Origin: CAWVWD01 sp965662365
GTDB lineage: Bacteria > Bacteroidota > Bacteroidia > Chitinophagales > Saprospiraceae
Direction: 5' to 3'
Length of the DNA stretch: 64,000 nucleotides
NCBI GenBank assembly: GCA_965662365.1
Contig: CBFIHR010000014.1
Coordinates: 3,364 to 67,363, forward strand
Part shown: positions 26,227 to 35,618 of the stretch, piece after piece
How positions within the stretch are numbered: the stretch's first letter is position 1
How the letters are laid out: the number at the start of each line of letters is the position of its first letter
Position numbers and translations under genes: made by a program
The notes under the pieces: generated by a model
Database searches by the model: none
The model's input: the letters and a program-made list of their open reading frames with translations, nothing else
Told to the model about the DNA's origin: nothing

Positions 26227-26263
26227 TGACTCCACCAATAACGGCAGTAATTGAGTTGTTTTT

Positions 26264-27715
26264 ATGAAAATCAAACAAATAGATAAATTAACCTTAAAAG
26301 GTTTTGCCTCACCATTTTTAATGACATTTTTTGTGTCATTATTTGTATTTATCATGCAATTTTTGTGGAAATACATTGATGAAATTATGGGAAAAGGGTT
26401 AGAAATAACGACTATTCTTGAGCTAATTTTTTACTTATCAATGTCGTTAGTGCCTTTAGCTTTGCCCGTTTCCGTTTTAATTGCATCCGTTATGGTCATG
26501 GGAAATATGGGCGAACGATATGAATTAGCGAGTTTAAAATCCGCCGGTGTACCGCTTTCACGAATTATGGCACCGCTGATGATGGTATCGTTTTTTGTGA
26601 TGATGATCTCGTTTTTCGTTTCAGATGTTGTTATTCCATTTTCTAACCTAAAATTCCAAACTCGATTATATGATATTCGTCGTCAAAAAGCCGCATTGAG
26701 TTTAGAAGAAGGGATTTTTAATGACGATTTTAAAGGTTTTTCAATCCGAGTCAAGGAAAAAGGTGCAAATGACAAAGATTTAGAGGAGGTGATGATTTAT
26801 GATCACACGGGAAATACTCCGAACCCAAGTCAGATTATTGCGAAAAAAGGAGAAATGTATCCTGCCGGTGAACAGTTTATGGTGATGAAACTCAACGAAG
26901 GCACACAATATCAAGAACTAAAAACAGGCACTGGAAAAAATGCTTCATTTCCGTATATGCGGATTAAGTTTAAGTCGTGGCGGAAGGTTTTTGATATGGG
27001 CGAGTTTGATATGGACAAAACAGACGAAGAGGTTTTTCAAAATCATCATCGAATTATTAATTCTAAAAGTTTGAGAAACAACATCGACTCTTTAAATGTA
27101 CGATGGAGAGATACCGAGAGGTCACTCTTGCGAAAAGCTGTTCCATTCTTCTCTTATTTACAAATAAAAGACAGCCTTATCGTTGCTGTTCCAATAAATG
27201 ATAATTATCAAAAAGATACTACCGTACAAGATATTTTGGAGTTAATGACACCACGAAAAAGACAAGAAGCCGTCAAAAAGGCGAAAACTCTAATTAATCG
27301 AATGAATGATTACTCGAAAGGCTCACAACGGACAATCCGAGGAATCGAATATTCTATCGTGGAACATTACAACGAATTGTATCGAAAAATGACTCTTGCC
27401 GTCGCTTGTTTCATTTTTCTTTTTATCGGTGCACCGATGGGAGCAATTGTCCGAAAAGGTGGTTTCGGTTGGCCAATTTTGATTTCAATTATCTTTTTTG
27501 TCTTATTTTTAGTATTCCAACTGATTGGCGAACGGTTATCTGAAAGTTACGTTTTGCCGCCGTTTTTTGGTATGTTTTTACCGATTTTTATTATTTTTCC
27601 AATAGGCGTTTATTTAACTCGTCAAGCGATGAATGATTCAAAATCAATGAACCTCGAAACTTATATCAAGTTCTTTGAACGCATTGCAGATAAGTTTAAA
27701 CGAAAGAAACAATAA
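26264..27715 (+). CDS. LptF/LptG-family permease (YjgP/YjgQ)
   Basis: A 483-aa inner-membrane protein, a transmembrane subunit of the LptBFG exporter that pulls lipopolysaccharide from the inner membrane. Three N-terminal helices (about residues 15-35, 55-80, 100-125), a large periplasmic jellyroll-like domain (about 130-370), then three C-terminal helices (375-455) give the family layout. Markers are GERYELASLKSAGVPLSRIMAP and LFIGAPMGAIVRKGG. A long charged insertion near residues 255-365 is common in Bacteroidota. LptF and LptG cannot be separated by eye. It is co-directional with the PAP2 gene 25 nt downstream. Confidence 0.9.
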   Translation: MKIKQIDKLTLKGFASPFLMTFFVSLFVFIMQFLWKYIDEIMGKGLEITTILELIFYLSMSLVPLALPVSVLIASVMVMGNMGERYELASLKSAGVPLSRIMAPLMMVSFFVMMISFFVSDVVIPFSNLKFQTRLYDIRRQKAALSLEEGIFNDDFKGFSIRVKEKGANDKDLEEVMIYDHTGNTPNPSQIIAKKGEMYPAGEQFMVMKLNEGTQYQELKTGTGKNASFPYMRIKFKSWRKVFDMGEFDMDKTDEEVFQNHHRIINSKSLRNNIDSLNVRWRDTERSLLRKAVPFFSYLQIKDSLIVAVPINDNYQKDTTVQDILELMTPRKRQEAVKKAKTLINRMNDYSKGSQRTIRGIEYSIVEHYNELYRKMTLAVACFIFLFIGAPMGAIVRKGGFGWPILISIIFFVLFLVFQLIGERLSESYVLPPFFGMFLPIFIIFPIGVYLTRQAMNDSKSMNLETYIKFFERIADKFKRKKQ

Positions 27716-27740
27716 AAGAAAATCGAGAATCTTACTTTAT

Positions 27741-28394
27741 ATGAAATCCCTAATTCGCCAAAATATATTTTACCTTATTCCATATCTTATTATATTAATA
27801 ATAGGCCTCCTCACTTTGCCACAAATCGAAAAAGGAGAAGTTATATTCTTTTTTGCCAACCACAGAACGCCTTTTTGGGATACCTTTTTTTACATTTCGA
27901 CAAAATTAGGAGAGTTGATCGGTTATATTTTGTTTATCATCCTATTTCTATTTATTCGTTTTCGGTATGCCGCCCTAATCGGAATGACGGCAGTTTCTGC
28001 TGGTATTCTGGCTGCTATTCTAAAAAATATCTTTCGTCATCCTCGACCAAAACCCTATTTTGGAGCATTAGGAATCGATATTTCGGATATTGCGGTAGTA
28101 GGCTATCCGCTATTAAATAGTCAGATTAGTAGCTTTCCATCAGGTCATACGATTTCAGCCTTTGCCTTTTTCACAGTTTTAGCGTTACTAGCCAAAAATA
28201 ATGGATTAAAAGTAGTGTGTTTGATATTAGCTATCCTTGTTGGTTTATCACGAATATATTTAGTCTCTCACTTTTTAGAAGACGTGCTGTTAGGCTCTTT
28301 TGTCGGTGTTTTGATTGCCTTTTCATTGCATTACGCCAATAATAAAGTCTCAATGACAACCGATAAATGGTACAACCGTCGGATCGAATTTTGA
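27741..28394 (+). CDS. PAP2-family membrane phosphatase
   Basis: A 217-aa membrane phosphatase. The three PAP2 motifs are present: KNIFRHPRPKPYFG (KX6RP), FPSGHT (PSGH) and SRIYLVSHFLEDVLLG (SRX5HX3D). These enzymes remove phosphate from undecaprenyl diphosphate or lipid A precursors; the LptF/G neighbour favours envelope-lipid work. ATG 27741 is chosen because the upstream in-frame TTG at 27675 overlaps the permease gene and the protein begins with a membrane helix right after MKSLIRQ. Confidence 0.92.
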   Translation: MKSLIRQNIFYLIPYLIILIIGLLTLPQIEKGEVIFFFANHRTPFWDTFFYISTKLGELIGYILFIILFLFIRFRYAALIGMTAVSAGILAAILKNIFRHPRPKPYFGALGIDISDIAVVGYPLLNSQISSFPSGHTISAFAFFTVLALLAKNNGLKVVCLILAILVGLSRIYLVSHFLEDVLLGSFVGVLIAFSLHYANNKVSMTTDKWYNRRIEF

Positions 28395-28424
28395 TTGAGT
28401 TATATCGTCAGTCAGACGAATTAT

Positions 28425-31400
28425 TTACTCTTTCACTTTTATCCAGCCGTCACTCAATACATTTTTTCCTTTCGGAAAATAGGCATCTGACGAAGCATTT
28501 TGAAAATCGGTCTTTTCCGTTTTACCATGTTGCTGCCAAGATATTTTTTTAGTTTCATTCGCAGGTTTGACAAGTCGTAAATTGTGTGGATCATTAACAA
28601 TCGGTCCAACACGAAAACTCACTGACATATTTTCAATAGCCGAAGTTGTATATTTCGCAGGAATTTTCCACTCGAAAACGGGTAAAATCCCAGAAGTAAG
28701 ATGCACCAAACCATCTACATTCATGAGTAAAATAACATCAAATACAGTATCAATTTGAATAAATTCGTATTTTTTTGGCTTAATATAATCACTTAAACCT
28801 TTGTCATTGTTGGCATAAAAACGACTAAAATCATCATTTTTAAAATATCCTAAAACACCGTTTTCCGCCAAGCTTTGCTCACTAATTTGAACTGGAAATT
28901 TTAGTTTTTTCAAACGCTTATTGGCTATTCCTTTTACCTCCAATTTGATAGTAGCACGCACCAACGCCAGGGGCTGACCAAACAACATCGCAAACGCCTC
29001 TGTCGTATTACCTTGCGGTGAATTGAGCATTAAGCCATCGTCAATCGAACGCATGAAGGCCGACAACGCACTGGCACTATTTTTATACGTCAAGATGCCA
29101 TTAATAAAATTATTTAACAAAGGATTCGGAATTGCTTTTCTATCATTCGGTAGCCAACGTACTTCTCCTTTTTGTCCTCGTTTGAAAGTCATTAATTCTC
29201 CAATATTTTGACCTTCAGGCGAAAAAACCTCCAGACTTTTATCTAAATAATCTGCCATCAACCAACCAATAATCGGATTATCGTCTGCTGCGATTTTTAA
29301 CGATTTTCCGGTTTCTTTTCCAATCCAGTCAAGGGTCAATCTTGAAGGCTGAACGATTCGAGGCGGTAACATTAAAATATTTGTGCCATCCACTGCTTGA
29401 TGCCCAATACCTTGACCTTTTAAGACTTGCGGCTGATGTTGATTGCGTTCATCAAATGGATAAATCGCTAAACCAAAATCGTCTGTTACTCGAATTGTTT
29501 TCGGAACTAAAAAACCACTTCGCAGCGGAAAAGTCGCCTCTGAATCCATTGGTAAGCCTAACTTTCCGTTATTTACAGCATTTTTCAATGCTTTATTTTT
29601 TTCAGTAATTGGAATAATATCATTGATGTCCAACCCCAATAACATTTCGTTAAATCCACTTAACTGCTGCGTGACAATATCAAATTTTCCAATGATAGTA
29701 ATCACGTTTTCAATAATTGCTTTTTCGGTTTCGTTGCCAAGTGTTTTCTGAAAATCTCTAAGGTTTTGTTGCAAAATTTTAGAAGTTTGAACACTCAAAA
29801 TACTTCGTCCTGAAAGTGTGATTTTTCTATCTGCGGCAAATTCATTTTTACTTTCATCAAATTCAAAATCAAAACCGTTAAATGCCCAATTATTAATTTT
29901 CAAATTTCCATTTGGATAATAATCAACTTCCCAATCCAAAAACATAGGCGACCAAGTCGGTAATGATTTGGAGAAGGCTCGAAGCGAAGGTCGTTTGACG
30001 GTTTGCTGCTCGGTTTTACCCGAAAATCCAGCTAAACTTATCAATTTTTCGCCATTCAATTGACGATGAATTTCATTATTCCAAATAAGCGTTTGCTGTT
30101 TTTCGATACTTTCTGGCGTTGTTTTGTCGCTGTTATTTTTTTTCAAAAATTGCTGATGCAAGAATGACGTGAAATTAGGGTTTAATAAAATCGTTTCTTT
30201 CAATAAATCTTGTACTTCACTTGGGATTTTATCGAAGCTTGGCAGCGCAGGCGTTTGAAAATCAATGACTTCCTTCGTATAATATTCTTTTAAATGATTA
30301 ATAATTTCATTCGATTTACGAACTTTTAGATTACTATCAAAACTATATTTATCTGAAACTTTTGCGGCGTGAATCAAAACAACGGGTTCGTTCGCTTCCC
30401 AAAATTTAGGTAACATTGTTGGTTTTAAAGTCGCTTTTTGGTCGAATATTATATCAATTTCTCGCTGCAATTCTTGAACTAAAGTCTGTAAGGTTTCTTG
30501 CTGTTGAGTAATTTTGATTTCAAATAATTGAAAGTCGTTGAGTGAGGTATTGTATTTTCTTTTGAAGTAATTCGTATTATCTTTCTGATTTGATTTTATC
30601 CAAGTTTCATACAGTTCTGTTTGCTTTGTCGCTTTCGCAAATATTTGATTATCAATAGCTAATTGCAGTTCATTTAAAGTATTTAGTTGACTAAATATTT
30701 TTGATTGTTGTAGTTTTTTATCAAAATCATCTTGCGGTTCATTTGCTTGAATTGTCCAGATTATTCCGCCCTCTTCACCATCAAACCATGATTGATGCGT
30801 AGCTTTCATCAATTCGGACAAACCACCTATTTTATCAATTTTATCCAACACATGATGCTCAAAAGCCATTAAGAGTTGAGCCGTTTGTTGTGTTTGCTCA
30901 AAAGTCAAATTTTGTTCTATCATCATTTGCTTTTGAACCAAACGCACAATCGCATCAAAACTTGAGTTAGCAATGATAATATCATTATCCGTTGTCGGTT
31001 TACCTGACTTGGAATTTTGAAAATCACCAGCTTTACCATACCAGTTAACATCATAAATTGCACCATGACACAAAAACTCCTTTCCATCAAAATCCTCTGG
31101 GACTTCAACACCTAAATGAGTTAAATTTGGAATATTACTCGTATCCGAATACCAGCCGGTCACTAAATAAGTTAAGGTTTTCGATTCTTTTTCTAAGTCA
31201 TTTAACTCATCAACGAAAGAAAAAACATTATGATTGTTTGGTGTATAATTAACAAAAGCAGCATTTCCAGCACCGACTGCCGTCAAAAATAATTCATCCG
31301 TTTTCTGTTCTACAAATGATGCTAAATCGACTACTTTTCCAATCGTTGCAGCTACTAATTCTCCATCTTTTTCAAATAAATAATTAGAATTTTGTGACGA

Positions 31401-31745
31401 ATCCTCTGCAAGGAAATCACTCAATATAACCCAAGATTTTGTTTCGATTTCTCCAGCGTTATTTTGCCAAATTCGATTAACTAACCAGCGATTCGGTACT
31501 TTTGGAAACTCAATATCTTCAGTTTCTGACTGTTTGCCATGACACAAAAAGTCAGGTAGAATCCATTGTAAATGCACACCGGTCGGGGCGGTTCCTGTGC
31601 GGTGTAACGGATTTGGGTTCGCTTTTTGGTAGCGAGTTGTCCATTCGTAATTATCTGCGTTTCTTGCCCAAAATTCTTTTTCGTTGTTATTCAAAATATC
31701 ATCAACAACTAAAACATCGGTTAATATTGGAATTAGTAATTTCAT
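28425..31745 (-). CDS. Uncharacterised 1106-aa protein
   Basis: A very large soluble protein without signal peptide or membrane helix. The N-terminus has a conserved-looking run: MKLLIPILTDVLVVDD, then TGAPTGVHLQWILPDFL-like sequence (GTAPTGVHLQWILPDFLCHG in two parts) and PNRWLVNRIW. A Gln/Glu-rich, probably coiled-coil region lies near residues 330-450, and beta-rich stretches dominate the C-terminal half. I recall similar proteins as unannotated companions of phage-tail-like or secretion gene sets in distant bacteria, but cannot confirm it. ATG 31745 is preferred to a start 60 nt upstream. It follows the 287-aa gene by 65 nt, so they form one operon. Confidence 0.75.
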   Translation of the reverse strand: MKLLIPILTDVLVVDDILNNNEKEFWARNADNYEWTTRYQKANPNPLHRTGTAPTGVHLQWILPDFLCHGKQSETEDIEFPKVPNRWLVNRIWQNNAGEIETKSWVILSDFLAEDSSQNSNYLFEKDGELVAATIGKVVDLASFVEQKTDELFLTAVGAGNAAFVNYTPNNHNVFSFVDELNDLEKESKTLTYLVTGWYSDTSNIPNLTHLGVEVPEDFDGKEFLCHGAIYDVNWYGKAGDFQNSKSGKPTTDNDIIIANSSFDAIVRLVQKQMMIEQNLTFEQTQQTAQLLMAFEHHVLDKIDKIGGLSELMKATHQSWFDGEEGGIIWTIQANEPQDDFDKKLQQSKIFSQLNTLNELQLAIDNQIFAKATKQTELYETWIKSNQKDNTNYFKRKYNTSLNDFQLFEIKITQQQETLQTLVQELQREIDIIFDQKATLKPTMLPKFWEANEPVVLIHAAKVSDKYSFDSNLKVRKSNEIINHLKEYYTKEVIDFQTPALPSFDKIPSEVQDLLKETILLNPNFTSFLHQQFLKKNNSDKTTPESIEKQQTLIWNNEIHRQLNGEKLISLAGFSGKTEQQTVKRPSLRAFSKSLPTWSPMFLDWEVDYYPNGNLKINNWAFNGFDFEFDESKNEFAADRKITLSGRSILSVQTSKILQQNLRDFQKTLGNETEKAIIENVITIIGKFDIVTQQLSGFNEMLLGLDINDIIPITEKNKALKNAVNNGKLGLPMDSEATFPLRSGFLVPKTIRVTDDFGLAIYPFDERNQHQPQVLKGQGIGHQAVDGTNILMLPPRIVQPSRLTLDWIGKETGKSLKIAADDNPIIGWLMADYLDKSLEVFSPEGQNIGELMTFKRGQKGEVRWLPNDRKAIPNPLLNNFINGILTYKNSASALSAFMRSIDDGLMLNSPQGNTTEAFAMLFGQPLALVRATIKLEVKGIANKRLKKLKFPVQISEQSLAENGVLGYFKNDDFSRFYANNDKGLSDYIKPKKYEFIQIDTVFDVILLMNVDGLVHLTSGILPVFEWKIPAKYTTSAIENMSVSFRVGPIVNDPHNLRLVKPANETKKISWQQHGKTEKTDFQNASSDAYFPKGKNVLSDGWIKVKE

Positions 31746-31810
31746 TTGTTGTTTGTTAAAATTTTTCTCGGTCTTTCTCTTGAAAGGGAGAGACTGAGAT
31801 CGCATTCGAA

Positions 31811-32674
31811 TTATCTAAATAACTTGTTGAATATCAATTTTTTATCTGCCTCTTTTTCAATGATAGCTTCACGACTTGTTATCATTTCAACTTCCTCATT
31901 TACCAGCTCAAATACTTTCGGGCTTTTCATCAGCTGAACTCCAAACTCGGAAGGCGATAACTTATTTTTATCGAGTTGTTGAGCGATTGTTTGCTGTAAA
32001 GCAGTAATATTTAACACTCGTTTTTCTTGATTTCTAAAATGTGAATCGTTCAAAATCACGGTTTTACCGGTGAATTTTCCGACGTTATTTTCGATTTGCC
32101 GAGTTGGGATTTTGTTATTAATAATCGCTAAAACTCCGCTTTCAGTTGGTGCTTTGATTTCGACTTTTGTCGGAATGGTATCGAATAGGACGAACAAAAT
32201 ATTTGCCGCAAGGCGTTCTATTCGTAAGGTTTTAATTGGTATTTCATCTTGTTCGAAACCTGCAATTTCTAATCCTTTATAATTAGAAACGATAGACGAA
32301 CGCATGATAAAACCGGCAACAGTTCCTAACTGAACGGTCGAATTAGGTGCTATTTTTTTATTGGTTTCCGTTCGGATAATATTGTTCATGGCTTGTTGCA
32401 GTAAAATATCTCGCTCCGAATGAATACCGATACTTAACGCACCGTCTAATAGGGCATTTGTCCAGTTTTTATCTAAATAAAATAACCGCAGGGATTCGTT
32501 TGGTAAGAGGTTTTCGTCCGCAATAAGATTATTAAACGGTACATGCTGTAATAAAACTAATTCAGATAACCAGTTAATCATCGTTTCAGGAAACGGATTT
32601 TCTGATTTGATATAATTGGCGATTTCGTTGGTTAATTCGCCTTTTAGTAAATCTGTGAGGTCTTTTGTCGTCAT
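31811..32674 (-). CDS. Uncharacterised 287-aa protein, partner of the 1106-aa protein
   Basis: A soluble, mostly helical N-terminal part (about residues 1-100) containing the striking segment RLFYLDKNWTNALLDGALSIG, followed by a beta-rich middle and the C-terminal helix. No known catalytic motif. I have a memory of the FYxDxxWxxALxDGALSIG pattern in conserved hypothetical proteins that travel with long proteins like the one downstream; this is unverified. It is the first gene of a two-gene operon and is divergent from the GH99-like gene. Confidence 0.72.
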   Translation of the reverse strand: MTTKDLTDLLKGELTNEIANYIKSENPFPETMINWLSELVLLQHVPFNNLIADENLLPNESLRLFYLDKNWTNALLDGALSIGIHSERDILLQQAMNNIIRTETNKKIAPNSTVQLGTVAGFIMRSSIVSNYKGLEIAGFEQDEIPIKTLRIERLAANILFVLFDTIPTKVEIKAPTESGVLAIINNKIPTRQIENNVGKFTGKTVILNDSHFRNQEKRVLNITALQQTIAQQLDKNKLSPSEFGVQLMKSPKVFELVNEEVEMITSREAIIEKEADKKLIFNKLFR

Positions 32675-33036
32675 TTTTATGGAAGATGATTTTTATAATT
32701 TTGAAATTAACTGGTTAAAACTAAAATTAGTAAAAAGTTAAGTAGGATTCAACTGAATATTACGTTTTTCTCAAATGTCCATTTTTTCTACTATTTGATG
32801 ATTTTTAGTTTTTAATTTAATTACCTGATTAACAGTGTTTTATGGATTCGATTATTTTTTAATCCTGACGATTTTTTCATCGTGAAAAATCGTTTTATTG
32901 AACTTCTTGTCCATTTTTTCTACCTATTTATATTGTTTTTCTACGTTTCAAGAGGGAATCTGCTTCTATATTTGGAGAAAGTTTTTAGAAAAATCGAATT
33001 ACACGAATTATACAAATAAATTATAAAATCTAAATT
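32675..33036. other. Divergent control region between the 287-aa gene and the glycan locus
   Basis: This 362-bp spacer holds a 16-base direct repeat (tgtccattttttctac at 32776-32791 and 32909-32924), a hairpin cgattttt-tca/tgaaaaatcg at 32869-32892, and a TATATTTG box at 32967-32974 about 63 nt before the GH99-like start. The repeats could be binding sites for the HTCS regulator encoded at 41612, but they are not seen upstream of the other locus genes. Confidence 0.45.
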
Positions 33037-34257
33037 ATGAGAAATATCCTTTATTTGACTTTGGCAATTGTCTTTGTGTTGGTTGCTAGTTGTGGCGAAG
33101 ATAATACACCGACACCAACACCGATACCGGATGTAGAGCCTGTTGATGTAACTAAGACAAATGATACTAAGATTTATATGCATTATATGCCTTGGTTCGA
33201 TACGCCAGAGTTTTCTGGTGACTGGTCGTCGCATTGGAGAATGGCGAATAAGAATCCGGATAATTTTTTATCCAACGGTAATCGTCAAATTGCATCTCAC
33301 TATTATCCTTTGATTGGGCCTTACGACTCGGAAGATAGAGATGTGATTGATTATCATTTATTATTAATGAAATATGCGGGAGTTGATGGCATTTTGATTG
33401 ATTGGTATGGGAAGTATGATGTTGCGGATTACAAGTCAAACTTAGATAATTCTAATGCGATTATTAATCGTTTGGAAGATATTGGTTTGGAGTATGCGAT
33501 TGTTTACGAGGAGTTTACGGCGGAGTTTGTAGCGAATGCAACGAATAATACAGACATTCAGGCGGCACAAGGCGATATGACCTATATGGAAAGTCGCTAT
33601 TTCTCCGATGATTATTATATTCATATTGATGGCAATCCATTATTGCTGACTTTTGGCCCAAGATATTTTAATAATACGGCACAATGGAATGACATTCTGA
33701 GTGTGCTTAATCAAGAAATTACATTTATGCCTTTATGGAATTTTACTAATAAAGTAGGGGCGAATAATGCTGATGGCGAATTTGCCTGGATAGATTTTAC
33801 GCCTTCTTATTCTGAATTACAAAGTTTTTATGCGACGAGCAACTCTCAAATTGTCATGGGGGCAGTTTTTCCTGGTTATCATGATTATTATGTGGAAGGC
33901 AACTGGGGGACGAGTTATGGTTTTGTTGATCATAATAACGGAATCACTCTGGATGCAACTTTGCAAAAAGCGGCACAAGCTGATTTAGATTATATTCAAT
34001 TGTGTACGTTCAATGATTTTGGTGAAGGAACTATTTTTGAACCTACGCAAGAATTCGAGTATCAGTATTTAGAAAAGGTGCAGGATTTCACTGGTGTTAC
34101 GTATGAGAAAGCTGCCTTTGAAACAATTCATACCTATTATTTAAAAAGAAAAGAACATGCTGGAAATGTGGAAAATCAAAAAGTATTGAATGAGGTATTT
34201 GATGCTTTAGTACAGCTTGATTTAGATACGGCAAATACCTTACTTTCAGGATTGTAG
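33037..34257 (+). CDS. GH99-like glycoside hydrolase, lipoprotein
   Basis: A 406-aa surface lipoprotein (signal MRNILYLTLAIVFVLVASC, lipid Cys about residue 19, then a short TPTPTPIPD linker). The catalytic domain begins with YMHYMPWFDTPEFSGDWSSHW and YAGVDGILIDWYG and ends with the acidic loop FNDFGEGT, where Glu330 is a likely catalytic residue matching the EGT of GH99 endo-alpha-mannosidase/mannanase enzymes. GH99-like proteins cut alpha-linked mannans; GH71 is an alternative. It opens the carbohydrate locus. Confidence 0.8.
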   Translation: MRNILYLTLAIVFVLVASCGEDNTPTPTPIPDVEPVDVTKTNDTKIYMHYMPWFDTPEFSGDWSSHWRMANKNPDNFLSNGNRQIASHYYPLIGPYDSEDRDVIDYHLLLMKYAGVDGILIDWYGKYDVADYKSNLDNSNAIINRLEDIGLEYAIVYEEFTAEFVANATNNTDIQAAQGDMTYMESRYFSDDYYIHIDGNPLLLTFGPRYFNNTAQWNDILSVLNQEITFMPLWNFTNKVGANNADGEFAWIDFTPSYSELQSFYATSNSQIVMGAVFPGYHDYYVEGNWGTSYGFVDHNNGITLDATLQKAAQADLDYIQLCTFNDFGEGTIFEPTQEFEYQYLEKVQDFTGVTYEKAAFETIHTYYLKRKEHAGNVENQKVLNEVFDALVQLDLDTANTLLSGL

Positions 34258-34313
34258 TTCCCTATTTTACCTCGCTAAAATTATTTTAAATTAAACTTAA
34301 AAAATATAAAACG

Positions 34314-35546
34314 ATGAGAGTTTTAAAAAACCTACTGTTATTGTTTGGTATAGCAATGATGACTTTTTCGGTAATGTCTTGCAATGATGACAGTCCAACG
34401 CCTACACCGAATCCGACACCTACACCCACACCGACAGCATCTGATGCTGTTTATGTTACTGGCTCTAATACAATTGCATCGGATACGAGTGAAGATGCCG
34501 CAACTTTAGAGTTAGCCGTTATGGATCCTGGAAAAGGGGCAATGGAGGAATCTTTAAATGGTTTTTATGGCAAGTTTATGTATATCGGTGCGAATAGTAC
34601 GATTGAAATTACAACGGTTGTTGATGGTGAAACAACGGTTTACGGTTCTCCAAATGGCGGTGCTATTGATAGTTCGATCAATGTTGGCGGTGCTATAAAT
34701 GATCTTGTAATTAATGGCAGTTTAGTGTCAGGTAGTGATCCGATTGCGGTTGATGCAGCGGGGTTGTATTATTTGTTTGCAGATTTGAATGATAAAACAT
34801 TTATTTTATCGCCGGTCAAAGCCAATATTATCGGTGATGCGACAAGTGGTCAATGGACAACACAAACTGAAATACCTTTAAAATCAACAAATGCTTCGAC
34901 GACAGTTTTTGAAATTACAGATTTACCTTTATTCGGAAATTCAGGCTATCGCTACCGCTTTAACGATGGTTGGCATTTTTATAATGGAACGGAAGCCGTG
35001 ACGCTTTCAAGTTTAGGTGTACCGAATTATGGTGATGCGTATGCTGCTGGTGTCAATGATGTGGGATATTATTTGGATAATATTCCGAATGTTGAAGAAG
35101 GTCTTTTTACAATAACGTTGACTTTTGATGCGACAACAGGCGAATGGGAAGAGACAAAAACAAGAACTGGTGATTTAACTGTGGATTATAGCACGGTTGA
35201 ATTTGGCTTGTTTGGTAATGCTTATTATGTAACCGGAACGGTTGAAGGTGCATGGGATGCTATTCACCATACAAGTTTGCCGACTGTACAAGGTTCGGTT
35301 TATACTTGGACTTGGACACAGGAATTGATTGCAAATCGTGCGTTTGTTATTCGTGAAAATATAGCGAATGGAGAATGGGTGACTTTCAATACAGTCACTC
35401 GTGACGGTTCAGCATTTACAAATGATTTGATTATTCAAGAAGCAAATTCTGAAAATTTCTTTGTCGTTATTGGCGATATATATGACATTACGTTTTCTAT
35501 AAATACGGACACAGACGAGCGTAAGGTGACAATCGAGCCGAATTAG
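34314..35546 (+). CDS. SusE/SusF-like outer-membrane glycan-binding lipoprotein
   Basis: A 410-aa lipoprotein: signal with MSC lipobox (Cys about 23), then a Pro/Thr repeat linker (PTPTPNPTPTPTPT), then three beta-rich modules. The last two, near residues 180-270 and 300-410, have the SusE/F pattern (IGDATSGQWTTQTEIPL and YVTGTVEGAWDAIHH), which in starch systems bind oligosaccharide at the cell surface. No susC or susD lies in the window, which is unusual for this gene. It sits 57 nt after the GH99-like gene and before GH97. Confidence 0.75.
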   Translation: MRVLKNLLLLFGIAMMTFSVMSCNDDSPTPTPNPTPTPTPTASDAVYVTGSNTIASDTSEDAATLELAVMDPGKGAMEESLNGFYGKFMYIGANSTIEITTVVDGETTVYGSPNGGAIDSSINVGGAINDLVINGSLVSGSDPIAVDAAGLYYLFADLNDKTFILSPVKANIIGDATSGQWTTQTEIPLKSTNASTTVFEITDLPLFGNSGYRYRFNDGWHFYNGTEAVTLSSLGVPNYGDAYAAGVNDVGYYLDNIPNVEEGLFTITLTFDATTGEWEETKTRTGDLTVDYSTVEFGLFGNAYYVTGTVEGAWDAIHHTSLPTVQGSVYTWTWTQELIANRAFVIRENIANGEWVTFNTVTRDGSAFTNDLIIQEANSENFFVVIGDIYDITFSINTDTDERKVTIEPN

Positions 35547-35570
35547 GAAGTGATTGTTTATAATCGTAAA

Positions 35571-35600
35571 ATCCTGTCAGATGTTAGAATCTGACAGGAT
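35571..35600. repeat. CCTGTCAG-type hairpin between SusE-like and GH97 genes
   Basis: Perfect 12-bp stem atcctgtcagat/atctgacaggat (35571-35582, 35589-35600) with a 6-nt loop. It is related to the elements at 15487 and 23886 and sits 25 nt past the SusE-like stop. Confidence 0.75.
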
Positions 35601-35618
35601 TAAAGCAAAATTAAAAAT

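Noticed and set aside
28425..32674. Prophage or contractile injection system
   Set aside because: No sheath, tube, portal, integrase or lysis gene is visible; only the hypothetical trio is suggestive.
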